A stretch of DNA of 64,000 bases from Rosenbergiella nectarea (GTDB taxonomy: Bacteria > Pseudomonadota > Gammaproteobacteria > Enterobacterales > Enterobacteriaceae): positions 152,977-216,976 of the forward strand of contig NZ_FOGC01000006.1 of assembly GCF_900111105.1 (NCBI RefSeq). Reading direction: 5' to 3'. The notes under the pieces are model-generated. The model was not told where the DNA came from. It saw only the letters and a program-made list of their open reading frames with translations, and did not search any database. Positions within the stretch are counted from its first letter, which is position 1, and each line of letters opens with the position of its first letter. Shown in pieces: positions 20,666 through 31,179 of the stretch. The position numbers and the translations under genes were made by a program.

Positions 20666-21661
20666 ATGTTAAGTTTATTGAAGAATAAATCGGCCCTGGC
20701 AGCCCTATACTTAGGTTTTTTACTCACTCCTTTTGCAGGCCATGCCGATTCTGACTCGAATCTTGGTAAGGTGGCTGAACAACACACTCGCTACATTGCC
20801 ACGTATTTCCCCGGCAGGATGTCGGGTACGCCAGCAGAGTTTCTGACCGCAGAGTATTTGCTACAGCAGTTTAGTCAGTTGGGGTATCGCGTACATATCC
20901 GTTATGAACCCGGGGCCGTGCGTCCGTTATCAGCGACCTCGGTGGTGGCAGAACGTCCCGGGCAGTTACCTCAAGAAATCGTGGTAATGACTCATATCGA
21001 TACGCCACAGTCTTACACTGCTCAGCAGCGCCTGCACAATGTCGGCGGCCTCAACTGTCAAGGGGTCGATAACAATGCTGCCAGCTTAGGCGTTATGTTG
21101 GAATTAGCTAAGCGCTTAGCCGACCATCACAATGGATATCGCTTACGTTTTGTGGCGTTAGGGGGTACCCAGCCGCCCCTGCAAGGGATGAGTGATTACT
21201 TGAAAAGCTTATCGGGTGATCAGCGTAAAAATATGTTACTGGTAGTGGATATGACAAATATTGTCGCCGGGAAGCACCTCGCCTTCCTCAGTGGCAATAC
21301 GACGGCAGCGGCGGTGCGCAAACAAACGACGGATCAGGCCAAAGCGATCGCTCAGCAGCATGCTATTCAATTATTGACGGCGCAGCTAGCAAGCAGCCGT
21401 TCGCGGACGCTCACGGCTTACGAACAAGTGGGTCTCCCCTACTTGCGTGTCACGTCATCGGATGCGGGTAAGCTTACTACCTTAGCGACCGGAGAAACGC
21501 AATCAGTGTTACGTGATAACGCGGCAAAAGATAACTTAGCCTACATCAACCGCCACTATCCGCACCGACTGACGCAACGTAGTTATCAGCTTGTAACTAT
21601 TCTGACGCCGCTACTGCGTGGTTCACTGACGCCTACGCACGCCTCGGCGATCAAGCATTAA
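20666..21661 (+). CDS. iap: Iap-like M28-family protein, metal site apparently lost
   Basis: 331 residues with a signal peptide ending near HADSD. Position (between cysG and cysH) and overall sequence identify the Iap aminopeptidase family, which in E. coli trims alkaline phosphatase in the periplasm. The first two metal ligands are kept (H110 and D112 in THIDTP; D135 in GVDNNAAS). The expected Glu-Glu pair is replaced by TQ (168-169 in LGGTQPP), the Asp of the LDN motif by Thr (MTN, around 197), and the SWHD histidine region by VLRD (281-284). At least three of the five ligands are therefore missing, so it is probably a pseudoenzyme. The frame is intact. Its stop overlaps the cysH stop by 4 bp. 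Confidence 0.85.
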   Translation: MLSLLKNKSALAALYLGFLLTPFAGHADSDSNLGKVAEQHTRYIATYFPGRMSGTPAEFLTAEYLLQQFSQLGYRVHIRYEPGAVRPLSATSVVAERPGQLPQEIVVMTHIDTPQSYTAQQRLHNVGGLNCQGVDNNAASLGVMLELAKRLADHHNGYRLRFVALGGTQPPLQGMSDYLKSLSGDQRKNMLLVVDMTNIVAGKHLAFLSGNTTAAAVRKQTTDQAKAIAQQHAIQLLTAQLASSRSRTLTAYEQVGLPYLRVTSSDAGKLTTLATGETQSVLRDNAAKDNLAYINRHYPHRLTQRSYQLVTILTPLLRGSLTPTHASAIKH

Positions 21662-22392
21662 CCCTCGTGTAGCCCACATTCGCGTTTCAGCCCGAAGAAA
21701 CGCGTCTCTTCTTCACGCATTCCCGGCTCCCATTTACGCGTCGTATGGGTATCCCCTACCGAGAGATAGCCTTGTTCCCACAGAGGGTGGTAGCTTAGGC
21801 CATGTTTCTTCAGATATTGATACACTTGCCGATTATCCCAATCGACGATCGGTAAAAACTTAAAGATCCCCCGCGACAGTGACAACACTTGCAACTGAGA
21901 TCGGCTTTCGGATTGCTCGCGACGTAAGCCTGCAAACCACGTTTTCACCTGCAACGTTTTCAAGGCTTGATTCAGCGGCTCCACTTTATTAAGTTGGTTA
22001 TAACGCTCGAGCCCCTCAACCCCCTGCTCCCACAATTTACCGTAACGGGCTTCTTGCCAGGCAGGCGATAACGCCGCGCGGTAGACGTGTAAATTGAGCT
22101 GCAATTGGTGTTGCAGACTATCGATAAACTGATAGGTTTCGGGGAATAGATAGCCCGTGTCGGTTAAAATTACCGGAATGTTAGAGGACTGTTGCGCCAC
22201 GAGATGTAAGCTTACCGCAGCCTGGATCCCGAAACTGCTGGTCAACGCATGCTGGCCAGGAAGATGCTCCAACGCCCAAGCCACGCGCTCTTCAGCACTT
22301 AAGGCTTCAAGCTGCTGATTAACGGCCGCTAGGGCCGCTTGTTGTTCACTTTTATCTAATAAGACTAATTCTGCTAAGTTGAGCTCAGCCAT
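21658..22392 (-). CDS. cysH: PAPS reductase CysH
   Basis: 244 residues from the ATG at 22392 (MAELNLAEL), equal to E. coli CysH. It has [13 protein letters not shown], the PP-loop-derived PAPS site [13 protein letters not shown], and the C-terminal redox cysteine in [12 protein letters not shown]. It reduces PAPS to sulfite using thioredoxin. The start overlaps the cysI stop by one base. An ATG seven codons upstream lies within cysI and is not preferred. Confidence 0.98.
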   Translation of the reverse strand: MAELNLAELVLLDKSEQQAALAAVNQQLEALSAEERVAWALEHLPGQHALTSSFGIQAAVSLHLVAQQSSNIPVILTDTGYLFPETYQFIDSLQHQLQLNLHVYRAALSPAWQEARYGKLWEQGVEGLERYNQLNKVEPLNQALKTLQVKTWFAGLRREQSESRSQLQVLSLSRGIFKFLPIVDWDNRQVYQYLKKHGLSYHPLWEQGYLSVGDTHTTRKWEPGMREEETRFFGLKRECGLHEG

Positions 22393-24116
22393 TACGCCTC
22401 CACTGCGGCCCAAAAATCACGAGCCGGATCGATAACTTCCCGAATAATCCCTGCACGAACGGTGTAATCACCAAAGCCTTCATGCTGTTCACGCTCTATT
22501 GCCCAGCGGCCAATCAGTTCGTCGAGGATTGAGAGTATTTCCGCTTCTTGAATATTTTCACGGTACATCGCAGGGATGCGGGTTCCAATGCGGTTACCGC
22601 CAAGATGAAGGTTATAACGGCCCGGCGCTTTACCCACCAGCCCGACCTCGGCTAATAACGCCCGACCACAACCGTTTGGACAGCCAGTCACCCGCATCAC
22701 GATCGCTTCATCTGCCACACCGTGGCGGGTCATCAACGTTTCCACCTCACTGATAAAACCGGGTAGAAAGCGCTCGGCTTCAGCCATCGCGAGTGGACAG
22801 GTAGGAAATGCCACACAAGCCATCGAGTTTTCGCGTTGTGGCGTCACCTTCTCCATCAAACCATGCTCGACAGCCAACGCTTCAATCGCCTCTTTTTGGC
22901 TTTCAGGTACCCCGGCAACAATCAAATTCTGATTTGCGGTAAGCCGAAAATCGCCTTGGTGAATTTTGGCAATCTCCGCTATGCCTTTTTTCAACGGGCG
23001 GCCTGGGTAATCGAGTAAACGTCCGTTTTCAATAAATAACGTTAAATGCCAATGGTCATCAATCCCTTTAATCCAACCAAAACGATCTCCCCGGGTGGTG
23101 AATTCGTAAGGACGGATAGGAGCAAAGGTTAGCCCAGCACGCTTCTCGACTTCCGCTTTGAAGACTTCTGGCCCAACGCGCTCCAAGGTATATTTGGTTT
23201 TCGCATTTTTTCGATCGGTCCGGTTGCCCCAATCACGCTGTGTCGTCACCACGGCTTGCGCGACGTCTAACACTTTTTCGAGAGGTAAATAACCGAACTC
23301 CGTCGCGGTACGGGCATATGTCGCTTTGTTCCCGTGGTCAATCGATAGCCCCCCACCCACCAGTAAGTTAAAACCGACTAATTTGCCCTCTTCCGCGATA
23401 GCGATAAAGTTCAGATCATTCGCGTGGAGATCCACATCATTATGAGGTGGGATCACCACCGTAGTTTTAAACTTCCGTGGCAGATAGGTTTCGCCAAGGA
23501 TAGGTTCTTGATCCGTGGTCGCCACTTTCTCTTTATCCCACCAAATTTCCGCGTAAGCACGGGTTTGGGGGAGCAGATGTTCAGAGATTTTCTTAGCCCA
23601 TTCATAGGCTTCTTGGTGCAGAGCAGACTCTACCGGATTCGAGGTGCAGAGAACGTTACGGTTGACGTCGTTTGCCGTCGCCAACGCATCGAGGCCGACT
23701 TCGTGCAACATCTGATGCACAGGCTTAACGTTCTTCTTCAAAATACCGTGGAACTGAAAGGTTTGACGGTTAGTTAAACGAATACTGCCATATAGCGTCT
23801 TCTCTTGCGCAAAACGATCAATCGCCAACCATTGCTGAGGCGTAATAATGCCGCCAGGTAAACGGCAACGCAGCATCATAGCGTGACGTGGCTCTAGCTT
23901 CTGCTCCGTTCGTTCGGCACGAATGTCACGGTCATCTTGTTGATACATGCCATGAAAGCGGATCAGCAGATAGTTATCGCCATTGAAGCCGCCGGTCAGG
24001 CCATCATTAAGGTCTTCTTTGATCGTCCCGCGTAAGAAATGACTCTCTTTCTTCAGGCGCTCAGCATCGGATAATTTACCCTCTACGACTAAAGGGCCAG
24101 GATATTTTGTACTCAT
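22392..24116 (-). CDS. cysI: Sulfite reductase hemoprotein beta subunit CysI
   Basis: 574 residues. The four cysteines for the [4Fe-4S]-siroheme centre are present in [16 protein letters not shown] and [15 protein letters not shown]. It performs the six-electron reduction of sulfite to sulfide with electrons from CysJ. It overlaps cysJ and cysH by single bases (TAATG junctions), so the cysJIH genes are translationally coupled. Confidence 0.98.
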   Translation of the reverse strand: MSTKYPGPLVVEGKLSDAERLKKESHFLRGTIKEDLNDGLTGGFNGDNYLLIRFHGMYQQDDRDIRAERTEQKLEPRHAMMLRCRLPGGIITPQQWLAIDRFAQEKTLYGSIRLTNRQTFQFHGILKKNVKPVHQMLHEVGLDALATANDVNRNVLCTSNPVESALHQEAYEWAKKISEHLLPQTRAYAEIWWDKEKVATTDQEPILGETYLPRKFKTTVVIPPHNDVDLHANDLNFIAIAEEGKLVGFNLLVGGGLSIDHGNKATYARTATEFGYLPLEKVLDVAQAVVTTQRDWGNRTDRKNAKTKYTLERVGPEVFKAEVEKRAGLTFAPIRPYEFTTRGDRFGWIKGIDDHWHLTLFIENGRLLDYPGRPLKKGIAEIAKIHQGDFRLTANQNLIVAGVPESQKEAIEALAVEHGLMEKVTPQRENSMACVAFPTCPLAMAEAERFLPGFISEVETLMTRHGVADEAIVMRVTGCPNGCGRALLAEVGLVGKAPGRYNLHLGGNRIGTRIPAMYRENIQEAEILSILDELIGRWAIEREQHEGFGDYTVRAGIIREVIDPARDFWAAVEA

Positions 24117-25924
24117 TAGTAGACATCTCTCTGATAGCGACGAGCAATGCGCAAATCGCTCAAATATTCGTCTGCAGACTCGCTGTCCATCGCACCATAT
24201 TGAGCAATAATCTCTAATAAAGTGTTTTCGACATCTTTTGCCATACGGGTAGCATCGCCACAGACATAGATATGGGCACCTTGTTCAATCCAGCGCCACA
24301 CTTCCTCACCCTGTTCACGAAGTTTATCTTGGACGTAAACTTTTTCTGCTTGATCCCGCGACCAAGCAAGATCGATCCGTGTGAGAAGCCCTTGTTTTAC
24401 ATACTTCTGCCATTCCACTTGGTAGAGGAAATCTTCGGTGAAATGAGGGTTACCAAAGAATAACCAGTTAGGCCCTTCTGCCCCGTCGTTATCCCGCTGT
24501 TGGATAAAAGAGCGGAAGGGAGCGATCCCGGTCCCTGGGCCTATCATAATGACCGGCGTATCCCCTTCAGTCGGTAAACGGAAGTGATCGTTATGTTCGA
24601 TAAAAATCTCAATCTCATCGTCTTCTTGTAACTGATCAGCAAGGAAACCAGATGCGCCTCCGCTACGCGCACGGCCCTCAATATCGTAACGCACCACACC
24701 AACAGTAATATGGACTTCATCTTCGACTTCCGCTTGCGACGACGATATAGAGTAAAGACGCGGCGTCAGCGGTCGCAGGAGTTCGACGAGTTGCTGAGCA
24801 GTAAGCTGCGTCGGTGCGTGACGGATCATTTCGACGATAGGCCATTGCTGAGCAAACTGTTGCAGTGCGCTTTTATCGCTTATTAGGCCAAGCAAAGTCT
24901 CGTTCGCTGAGTGATGGGCATAACTCTCGACAATTTTGCTACTGTTGACGGTTAATTCTAAACGGCTGCGTAATGCCTCACTAATCGGTAACGTGACGCC
25001 CTCAACGCTGACGGTTTCAGCCCCGTCAATCCATAATAACTCGAGGACTTCACTCACTAATGCCGGATCGTTTTTAAACCACACGCCTAATGCATCGCCC
25101 GCTTGGTAACGTAATCCTGATTCGCTGATATCGATCTCAATATGGCGAATATCGCGGTCAGACTCGCGACCCGTAATTTTTTGACTGACCGACAGCGTTG
25201 CGGTGAGCGGCGCTTCTTTAGTGTAGGGTGTGCTATCTAAGGTATCGCTAGTGCCTGAGGCAACCTGCGAAACTGCCTGTGGCGAACTGGCCGGGACCAG
25301 AGCTTGGAGGCTCGCGACGACGTCTGAACGCCATTGCTCAGCCGCCTGAGCATAATCTACGTCGGCGTCAACACGCGGTAATAAACGATCTGCGCCAAGA
25401 GAGAATAATTGCTGATCAAAATCTTTCGCCGCTTGGCAGAAGAATTCATAAGAAGAATCGCCCAAACCGAAGACCGCAAAGCGGACGTCGGGTAATGCTG
25501 GGGCTTTTTTGGAGTGCAGATATTTATGAAACGCCACCGCTTCTTCCGGCGCTTCGCCTTCACCTTGAGTGGAGGTTACCACCAGTACAATCTTCTCTGC
25601 CGCAATCTGCTTGAATTTATAATCCGCCGCATTGACCAAATTAACCTGAAGCTGCACGCCGAGTAGATCATCACGTAGTTGCTCCGCTAAACGCCGCGCA
25701 TTGCCGGTTTGTGAAGCAGAAATCAACGTAATACTCGGTTGCTCGACTTTCGCAGCAGGCGTAGACACTGCTGGGTTACTCGAAACGGCCGAGGAGTCGC
25801 CAAGACGCCCCCAGCAATACCCAGAGATCCACGCGAGTTGATGGGAAGTCAGTTCTTGAGTGACGTCTTGTAAGCGGGCAAGTTGCTCCGCACTAAGCGG
25901 CAGCTGAGGGGCTTGAGTGGTCAT
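24116..25924 (-). CDS. cysJ: Sulfite reductase flavoprotein alpha subunit CysJ
   Basis: 602 residues. An N-terminal flavodoxin domain ([32 protein letters not shown]) binds FMN. The FAD/NADPH reductase domain has [25 protein letters not shown] and a C-terminal aromatic ending (RYQRDVY). It passes electrons from NADPH to CysI. It is the first gene of cysJIH; the 260-bp gap to the divergent queD should carry its promoter and a CysB site, which I could not place. Confidence 0.98.
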   Translation of the reverse strand: MTTQAPQLPLSAEQLARLQDVTQELTSHQLAWISGYCWGRLGDSSAVSSNPAVSTPAAKVEQPSITLISASQTGNARRLAEQLRDDLLGVQLQVNLVNAADYKFKQIAAEKIVLVVTSTQGEGEAPEEAVAFHKYLHSKKAPALPDVRFAVFGLGDSSYEFFCQAAKDFDQQLFSLGADRLLPRVDADVDYAQAAEQWRSDVVASLQALVPASSPQAVSQVASGTSDTLDSTPYTKEAPLTATLSVSQKITGRESDRDIRHIEIDISESGLRYQAGDALGVWFKNDPALVSEVLELLWIDGAETVSVEGVTLPISEALRSRLELTVNSSKIVESYAHHSANETLLGLISDKSALQQFAQQWPIVEMIRHAPTQLTAQQLVELLRPLTPRLYSISSSQAEVEDEVHITVGVVRYDIEGRARSGGASGFLADQLQEDDEIEIFIEHNDHFRLPTEGDTPVIMIGPGTGIAPFRSFIQQRDNDGAEGPNWLFFGNPHFTEDFLYQVEWQKYVKQGLLTRIDLAWSRDQAEKVYVQDKLREQGEEVWRWIEQGAHIYVCGDATRMAKDVENTLLEIIAQYGAMDSESADEYLSDLRIARRYQRDVY

Positions 25925-26186
25925 TGCTTATCGTATTCCAGTGCCAAGGGCAAAAATATCAGTAAGTGTAGAGTAACCGTACGATTATTACTGATAAAGA
26001 CAGCTTAAGTATATTAAATAACTAAATACACTAACTCGTTTTAGTAGTAAGGCTTATCGATAAAACTGATTAGCCTAAAGACAGATTAACAATATGATGG
26101 GTTGACGGCGAAAAGGGTGAGAAGCGTTAACTTTTACGTTAAACTGCCCCCTTTTCACTCATCTATCGCGGAATTTTATCAACGCT

Positions 26187-26552
26187 ATGGCAGTCACGAC
26201 GTTATTTAAAGAATTTCAATTCGAAGCGGCGCATTTTCTCCCGCATGTTCCCGAAGGGCACAAATGTGGACGTTTGCACGGACATTCCTTCCTCGTTCGT
26301 TTAGAGATTACCGGTGAAGTGGACGCCCACACTGGATGGGTAATGGACTTTGCGGAATTAAAAGCGGCTTTTAAGCCTCTTTATGAAAGATTAGATCACC
26401 ACTATCTGAATGATATCGCCGGATTGGAAAATCCGACCAGTGAGGTCCTTGCAGTCTGGATTTGGCAACAAATGAAACCCAAACTGCCGTTGCTGAGCGC
26501 AGTGATGATTAAAGAAACCTGTACCGCGGGCTGTACCTATCGCGGAGAGTAA
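26187..26552 (+). CDS. queD: 6-carboxy-5,6,7,8-tetrahydropterin synthase QueD
   Basis: 121 residues, very close to E. coli QueD. The zinc histidines and catalytic Cys are in [20 protein letters not shown] and [13 protein letters not shown] ends the protein. It carries out the second step of preQ0/queuosine synthesis. It converges with queE (stops 3 bp apart), and queF, a later enzyme of the same pathway, lies at 50.1 kb in this window. Confidence 0.97.
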   Translation: MAVTTLFKEFQFEAAHFLPHVPEGHKCGRLHGHSFLVRLEITGEVDAHTGWVMDFAELKAAFKPLYERLDHHYLNDIAGLENPTSEVLAVWIWQQMKPKLPLLSAVMIKETCTAGCTYRGE

Positions 26553-26555
26553 TCC

Positions 26556-27233
26556 TTAAGCGATATTAAGATATTTATGCGTCTGCATTGAAAAGCGCCA
26601 GTTCCTCGCGATGCAGGTCGCAATGCACAGTTCAGTGGCAGCCTTCTTACAGCTAATCGGCTGCAAGGCAATAATGCGTTGAGTAGAAGGTGGAACTTGG
26701 CTTAGCAGAAGATCCAGCGCGTCGATATCGCGCTGACGTCCAACCGGATGCTTCACTTCATTCGCTCTAAGCAAAGCACTGTTCAGTACATCATAGCCAC
26801 CGCGCATATTCACTTTTGGCGATACCGTTACCCAAGTCGCTACCGAGCAGCGGATAGGATGTGTGCCGCTCGTTTCGATCTGGCACTGAAAACCTTCCTG
26901 CTCAAATTGTTCGGTAAGCAACGTCAAATCATAGAGCGCAGGCTCGCCGCCGGTGATCACGATATGTTTTGCCGTCCAACCTTGTTCGGCAATCACTGCC
27001 AGCAGCTGTTCGACGCTAGCATCCGCCCACGCCTCACTTTCCGCCATTTTATGCACAATGTCAGCAAGTGGCTGCTGCTGGTCAGCATACTTTTCCCAAG
27101 TGTGCTTAGTATCGCACCAACTACAGCCAACGGGGCATCCTTGGAGACGAATAAAGATGGCGGGTGCGCCAGTGTAAAATCCTTCACCTTGCAAGGTTTG
27201 GAACATTTCATTAATTGGGTAAAGCATGGACAC
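26556..27233 (-). CDS. queE: 7-carboxy-7-deazaguanine synthase QueE (radical SAM)
   Basis: 225 residues. The radical SAM cluster cysteines lie in GCPVGCSWCDTKHTW and the substrate loop starts with NEMFQTLQGEGFYTG. The C-terminus RNWRFSMQTHKYLNIA is as in E. coli. It makes the 7-deazaguanine ring after QueD. The gene follows tadG by 66 bp on the same strand with no visible terminator between, so read-through from the Tad operon is possible. The Tad island separates it from eno, its usual near neighbour. Confidence 0.97.
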   Translation of the reverse strand: MSMLYPINEMFQTLQGEGFYTGAPAIFIRLQGCPVGCSWCDTKHTWEKYADQQQPLADIVHKMAESEAWADASVEQLLAVIAEQGWTAKHIVITGGEPALYDLTLLTEQFEQEGFQCQIETSGTHPIRCSVATWVTVSPKVNMRGGYDVLNSALLRANEVKHPVGRQRDIDALDLLLSQVPPSTQRIIALQPISCKKAATELCIATCIARNWRFSMQTHKYLNIA

Positions 27234-27298
27234 TCAATTTCAGCTCGAAAAAGGCTATTATCGCAGAAGTTACCCGATTGATCATGTCCCAATGATGC

Positions 27299-28993
27299 CT
27301 ACTGGGTAAAACTGCCGATCTCATCGCTAAGAAAACCTTTGATCAGGTCAACCACCTGCTTACGGTTTACCGCCTTGGCTGCATTGCCTTCGCCCGTACA
27401 ATAATCACGCCACTTATTTACCCTTGCTGTCGAGTTAGTGGTAGATACATAATAGATATCGACCCGTTGAGCGTTGGTTTCAGGTCTTTCCAGGATACCC
27501 TCTTTAATTTTATCGCACAATTTATAGTCTTTTAAATAGCGGTCGGTGACCTTTTTAGGACCAGTACTATCATCACCATCAGACATAATCACAAAAATTT
27601 TCCGCGGGTTATGTCCCTTCATCATCACTGGCACAGAGCGTACTAACCCTGATGAAGTTGCGGTCCAGCCCTGTGGCTTCATATTTTGAAATTGGTCAAG
27701 TTCCTGGGCATCGTTGGTCAGCTCTATTAACCATGAATAAAGTCTAGCATCTGCAAGCTGACCGTCTCTATTCCACCAACCCGTGTTATGGCACATTCGA
27801 CTAAAAGTACGGTATTTAGCATCGTCCCTTCCCGTCCACAACATAGGAAACGTTATAATCGCCTCATCGCTAAACATTCTTTTAAGCGTTTCGGGAAAAT
27901 CCACTGCATCGATATGCTCGATGGTAAACGAATTAAGTTGCGCTTGTTTTACTTGAACCGCCCTAGCATATTCGTTGGTAATAATTTCCATTGATTTCTT
28001 TGAAAAAATATCATCGGCATAGAAGGTATTGCCAAGTATATCTTGTTCCTTAAATCGATTATCAAAACAGGAATAGGTGTCATGCCCTGCCTTTTCTCCC
28101 CCCTTACTATCGTTTTTTCGACACCATTTATCTAGGATGGTTTGTAGGGGGAGTGCTGGCCTAGACTGCCTCACATTATCGGAATAATACTTATAACGAT
28201 GAGTATCCATATAGTATGTTTGCTGGTTTAGGTTCTTATACCTACTATCGATGAATTTATCCCCCCAGAAGGCATAGTTAATGTCCCACCCTTTTTTAGG
28301 CACGAATAACACGCTGCAACCTGCTTTAGGGCCGCCACGTTGGTTGGTTTCAGGATATTTTACCGCGACACCTGAACTGAATGGCACCATGGCAACTTTT
28401 GAATCCGGATTACTTTTAAGAATGAATTCGGTTAACTCTTTGAAAGTTTCTTTCAATAATCTTATGCCAGCACCTTGCTGTGATGTCGAAAAATCGACAA
28501 CAAAAACGATATCCACGGGTCGTGACACTTTCTTTGTCACCGTAATAGCGGATGAACTCACAGTGAAGTTCTTTTTGTCTTCACTTAACGAACGGTGATA
28601 GAACAGAAACGGTAACTCGACTTTAATAATGGGTTGATAAGTCATAAATGCTGCATTCTTATCAACATCATTGCCAACCGTCGAGGTAGTCCCCGATAAT
28701 GTTGGGGATTTAGTACTCTCTGGAAAAAACTCCTTAGCATAGTTGACTAACATTTTTTTCATACTTGCGGAGGGCTCACTTCCTTGGGTCACTGAGCTAC
28801 TAGCGGAAACCATTAACCCTATTTCTGCAGAAACATCACCTAATTTAGATTTAGCGATAAACATCTTCAGAGAGTTCATTCCAAAGGCGATTAGAACAAT
28901 AAGAAGAGGTAATAGCACAGCAAATGAAATCATTACCCCGCCATATTCATCTTTCATCCTCGGTATCGCGCGTGTTACTTTCCTTGTAAGCAT
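27299..28993 (-). CDS. tadG: TadG-like pilus protein with von Willebrand factor A domain
   Basis: 564 residues. It starts with the TadE/G-type short leader and one membrane helix (GGVMISFAVLLPLLIVLIAFGM, split here around residue 20-40). A VWA domain begins near 160 with the MIDAS motif DFSTS (167-171), and a later acidic loop MSDGDDSTG fits the VWA fold. TadG proteins are membrane-anchored, surface- or periplasm-exposed components of Flp pilus assembly. Several Cys residues lie in the large insertion of the VWA domain. It is the last gene of the operon and its start overlaps the TrbC-like gene by 19 bp. Confidence 0.85.
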   Translation of the reverse strand: MLTRKVTRAIPRMKDEYGGVMISFAVLLPLLIVLIAFGMNSLKMFIAKSKLGDVSAEIGLMVSASSSVTQGSEPSASMKKMLVNYAKEFFPESTKSPTLSGTTSTVGNDVDKNAAFMTYQPIIKVELPFLFYHRSLSEDKKNFTVSSSAITVTKKVSRPVDIVFVVDFSTSQQGAGIRLLKETFKELTEFILKSNPDSKVAMVPFSSGVAVKYPETNQRGGPKAGCSVLFVPKKGWDINYAFWGDKFIDSRYKNLNQQTYYMDTHRYKYYSDNVRQSRPALPLQTILDKWCRKNDSKGGEKAGHDTYSCFDNRFKEQDILGNTFYADDIFSKKSMEIITNEYARAVQVKQAQLNSFTIEHIDAVDFPETLKRMFSDEAIITFPMLWTGRDDAKYRTFSRMCHNTGWWNRDGQLADARLYSWLIELTNDAQELDQFQNMKPQGWTATSSGLVRSVPVMMKGHNPRKIFVIMSDGDDSTGPKKVTDRYLKDYKLCDKIKEGILERPETNAQRVDIYYVSTTNSTARVNKWRDYCTGEGNAAKAVNRKQVVDLIKGFLSDEIGSFTQ

Positions 28994-29358
28994 TGGCGTA
29001 TCTCCGCAGTTGTCGTAATGGCTCGTAGCAAATTTTTTTTATTATGGATAATAAAAACAGTTGGTAAACTCTGTGGCTTAAATTTCCTTACCCAAATTCC
29101 TTGAGTATCATTAATAATAGGAATGATATAAATATTGGAAATAAGTTGATTACTAATATTAATGAATGTCACTTTTCCTTTATTTTGTAACGTCGGACTT
29201 AAGTAATACTCCTCATTAAAATCCAAAAATAACGCCAACTGAGTAGGGACTGAGCTATTAATAAAAACATAACATTCAAGGTTATTCTTCATCGACGCAT
29301 AACTCGTTGCAGAGAGTTGCATTAATAGTATAAGTCCTAATAGACTTACTTTACCCAT
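28975..29358 (-). CDS. Exported TrbC/thioredoxin-fold-like protein in the Tad operon
   Basis: 127 residues with a signal peptide (MGKVSLLGLILLMQLSATSYA). The mature part has the pattern CYVFINSSVPTQLALFLDF and, later, FKPQSLPTVFIIHN. This recalls the TrbC_Ftype domain of F-type conjugation systems (an FxSxSxP start and a VPT before the last strand), which is a thioredoxin-like fold. There is no CxxC pair. It sits between tadF and tadG, a place where canonical tad loci have no gene, and overlaps tadG. The similarity is by motif only. The role is unknown; a periplasmic pilus assembly factor is a reasonable guess. Confidence 0.55.
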   Translation of the reverse strand: MGKVSLLGLILLMQLSATSYASMKNNLECYVFINSSVPTQLALFLDFNEEYYLSPTLQNKGKVTFINISNQLISNIYIIPIINDTQGIWVRKFKPQSLPTVFIIHNKKNLLRAITTTAEIRQCLQGK

Positions 29359-29360
29359 TA

Positions 29361-29921
29361 TTACCTCACTAAAAGAATAGTGTGTGCACTGACATACTCA
29401 GGAAGAATATTGGCACCTTTTAAAAGGGTATTCAGCGTTCCTTTAGGCGTAGGGACAATCAAAGAAACTTGATACAGTGGCAACCATCTATTACGACTAC
29501 TGTAGGATGAAAATTCAATTTTCTTTCGTATTTCGGGTATTGATAGAGAGTTACATAGCCGCGAACCATAATCTAACTTTTGAACAGAACTTATTGTTTT
29601 CTTATCATTCTGCGTAAAGTGGACCGCTTCGACACGAAGGCAAAGTTCTGCATCGTAGCGATGATAGGTCAAACTTTTGACCAACTGGTAAATTTATTTC
29701 ACATCGTTATTCGAAAAAGCTTCTCTTCTTCCATATAATTCATTTCTTTCTCGAAGAACAGAAGCAATAGAATAGTTAACCCTTTCTACTTGGCTTTTCA
29801 TCGCTAACCAAGAACCATACTCAAGGATCGCTACCGTTATTATCGATAAGAATGAAAATATAAATGCTGCTTCGACGATTACACTACCTTTATTATTGGT
29901 AAAGATCGAGTAGAATTTCAT
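29361..29921 (-). pseudogene. tadF: tadF-like pseudopilin gene interrupted by an in-frame TAA
   Basis: The first part (29921-29694) encodes a TadE/F-type leader and helix (NNKGSVIVEAAFIFSFLSI) and stops at a TAA after FSNNDVK. The same frame continues without any shift (IYQLVKSLTYHRYDAELCLR...) to a stop at 29361. Without the TAA it would give about 186 residues, normal for TadF. The codon reads TAA where a CAA (Gln) would fit, so a single C-to-T change explains it. The second part has no ATG, only a TTG at 29684. TadF is a prepilin-like assembly factor, so the pilus may be impaired unless the stop is read through. Confidence 0.8.
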
Positions 29922-29928
29922 TTATTCG

Positions 29929-30426
29929 CTACCTCGATGACTCAATCATGTAAACGACCTTTCTGGTCAGAAAACTATCAAGCTGTGAAAAAAGAGACTC
30001 TGACCACGCCATATTACTGATTATTTTAATGGGCCTATACCGATAACTGACCGAGTAAAGGCCTAATCTCTTTTTGTTATTATAAACCGATGAGCATCGG
30101 TTATTAATAACATCATTAACACTAGTGCAAAAGCTTGCGTCAACTTGAATATTTTTAGGGTCAATAAACATTACCCAGAAATCACTTTGCTTATAGAAAT
30201 AATCATTAAAAGCCTGCGTGTAATCGAGATTAGAGGTTTGATTATCTTTATAAGCACTATTTCTAGCCGCTTGTGATAATGAGTAATCCATAGCGACGAC
30301 CACGAAAAGAAACTTACACACTTCAAAAATAATGAAAACAAAACCGATAAAAATAATATAAATAAATGAAAACTCTATGGCTATTACACCACTATTATTG
30401 GTAAATTTATTTAATAAACGCTTCAT
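29929..30426 (-). CDS. tadE: TadE-like pseudopilin
   Basis: 165 residues. A short basic leader ends in NNSGVIAIEFSFIYII: a Gly before the cleavage site and the Glu at the +5 region are the type IV prepilin features of TadE, followed by one long hydrophobic helix. TadE is processed by TadV and needed for Flp pilus assembly. It is spaced 7 bp from tadF and 12 bp from tadD on the same strand. Confidence 0.85.
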   Translation of the reverse strand: MKRLLNKFTNNSGVIAIEFSFIYIIFIGFVFIIFEVCKFLFVVVAMDYSLSQAARNSAYKDNQTSNLDYTQAFNDYFYKQSDFWVMFIDPKNIQVDASFCTSVNDVINNRCSSVYNNKKRLGLYSVSYRYRPIKIISNMAWSESLFSQLDSFLTRKVVYMIESSR

Positions 30427-30438
30427 CGCTGTACTCGA

Positions 30439-31179
30439 TTAAAAGGTCTGAACATTAAAAAGGTCTGTGGCTAAGAGATCTGGGTGCTTACTGTAGCTTC
30501 GCTTTTTTATAATATCCTTCGCATAGCGAAGGTCACCACTTTTTGCCAACGCAAAGACCAAATTATGCTCAAGCTGACTATTGTTATACCCTCGTAAATA
30601 AATCGGTAACAGCAGTTGCACAGCTTCAGTATATTTTTTTTGGATGATATAAATCATGGCCATATTATTGACAACATCTTCTTCTTGCCTGTAACCCGCC
30701 CTTGCCTGTGAAAAGGAGACCAGAGCGTTGTCAAGATCCCCCATCTGCGCTTGAATCACACCCTTCAAATTCAATCCATCAGAATTACTTCTATCTTTGT
30801 TCAATGCAATATCAACAAATTGTAGCGATTTTTTAAACTCACCGAGTTCCGAAAGGTTTTTAGCTTGCAGTAAATAGATGTCAGGTGAAGCACCTGAGGA
30901 TAGAAGTGGCTTCAAATAATACATAGATGAACGATAATCTTGCGAAAGATAGTAATAATTAGCTAAATCATATCGCACTTTAGAATTATTGGATTTTTTT
31001 AATTCATCACGCTTCATTTTTATTAGCCCAGAATAGTTTTTTACTTTTAGTAAAAGACTCTCATTGGCGTGCGAAACATTATTTTTATAAGATCCAGAAA
31101 AATTATCATTACTCGAACATCCGACCATTAACCATGCGACGGTGAAACAGATAATTGAATAGCGTGAACAGTTAACCAT
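30439..31179 (-). CDS. tadD: TadD-like TPR lipoprotein
   Basis: 246 residues. The signal ends in a lipobox (WLMVGC), predicting an outer-membrane lipoprotein. Tetratricopeptide-like helices fill the rest (for example GEFKKSLQFVDIALNKD and GDLDNALVSFSQARAGY). TadD assists pilus secretin assembly. The ATG at 31179 is preferred over a TTG two codons earlier. It overlaps the tadC stop by 8 bp. Confidence 0.87.
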   Translation of the reverse strand: MVNCSRYSIICFTVAWLMVGCSSNDNFSGSYKNNVSHANESLLLKVKNYSGLIKMKRDELKKSNNSKVRYDLANYYYLSQDYRSSMYYLKPLLSSGASPDIYLLQAKNLSELGEFKKSLQFVDIALNKDRSNSDGLNLKGVIQAQMGDLDNALVSFSQARAGYRQEEDVVNNMAMIYIIQKKYTEAVQLLLPIYLRGYNNSQLEHNLVFALAKSGDLRYAKDIIKKRSYSKHPDLLATDLFNVQTF

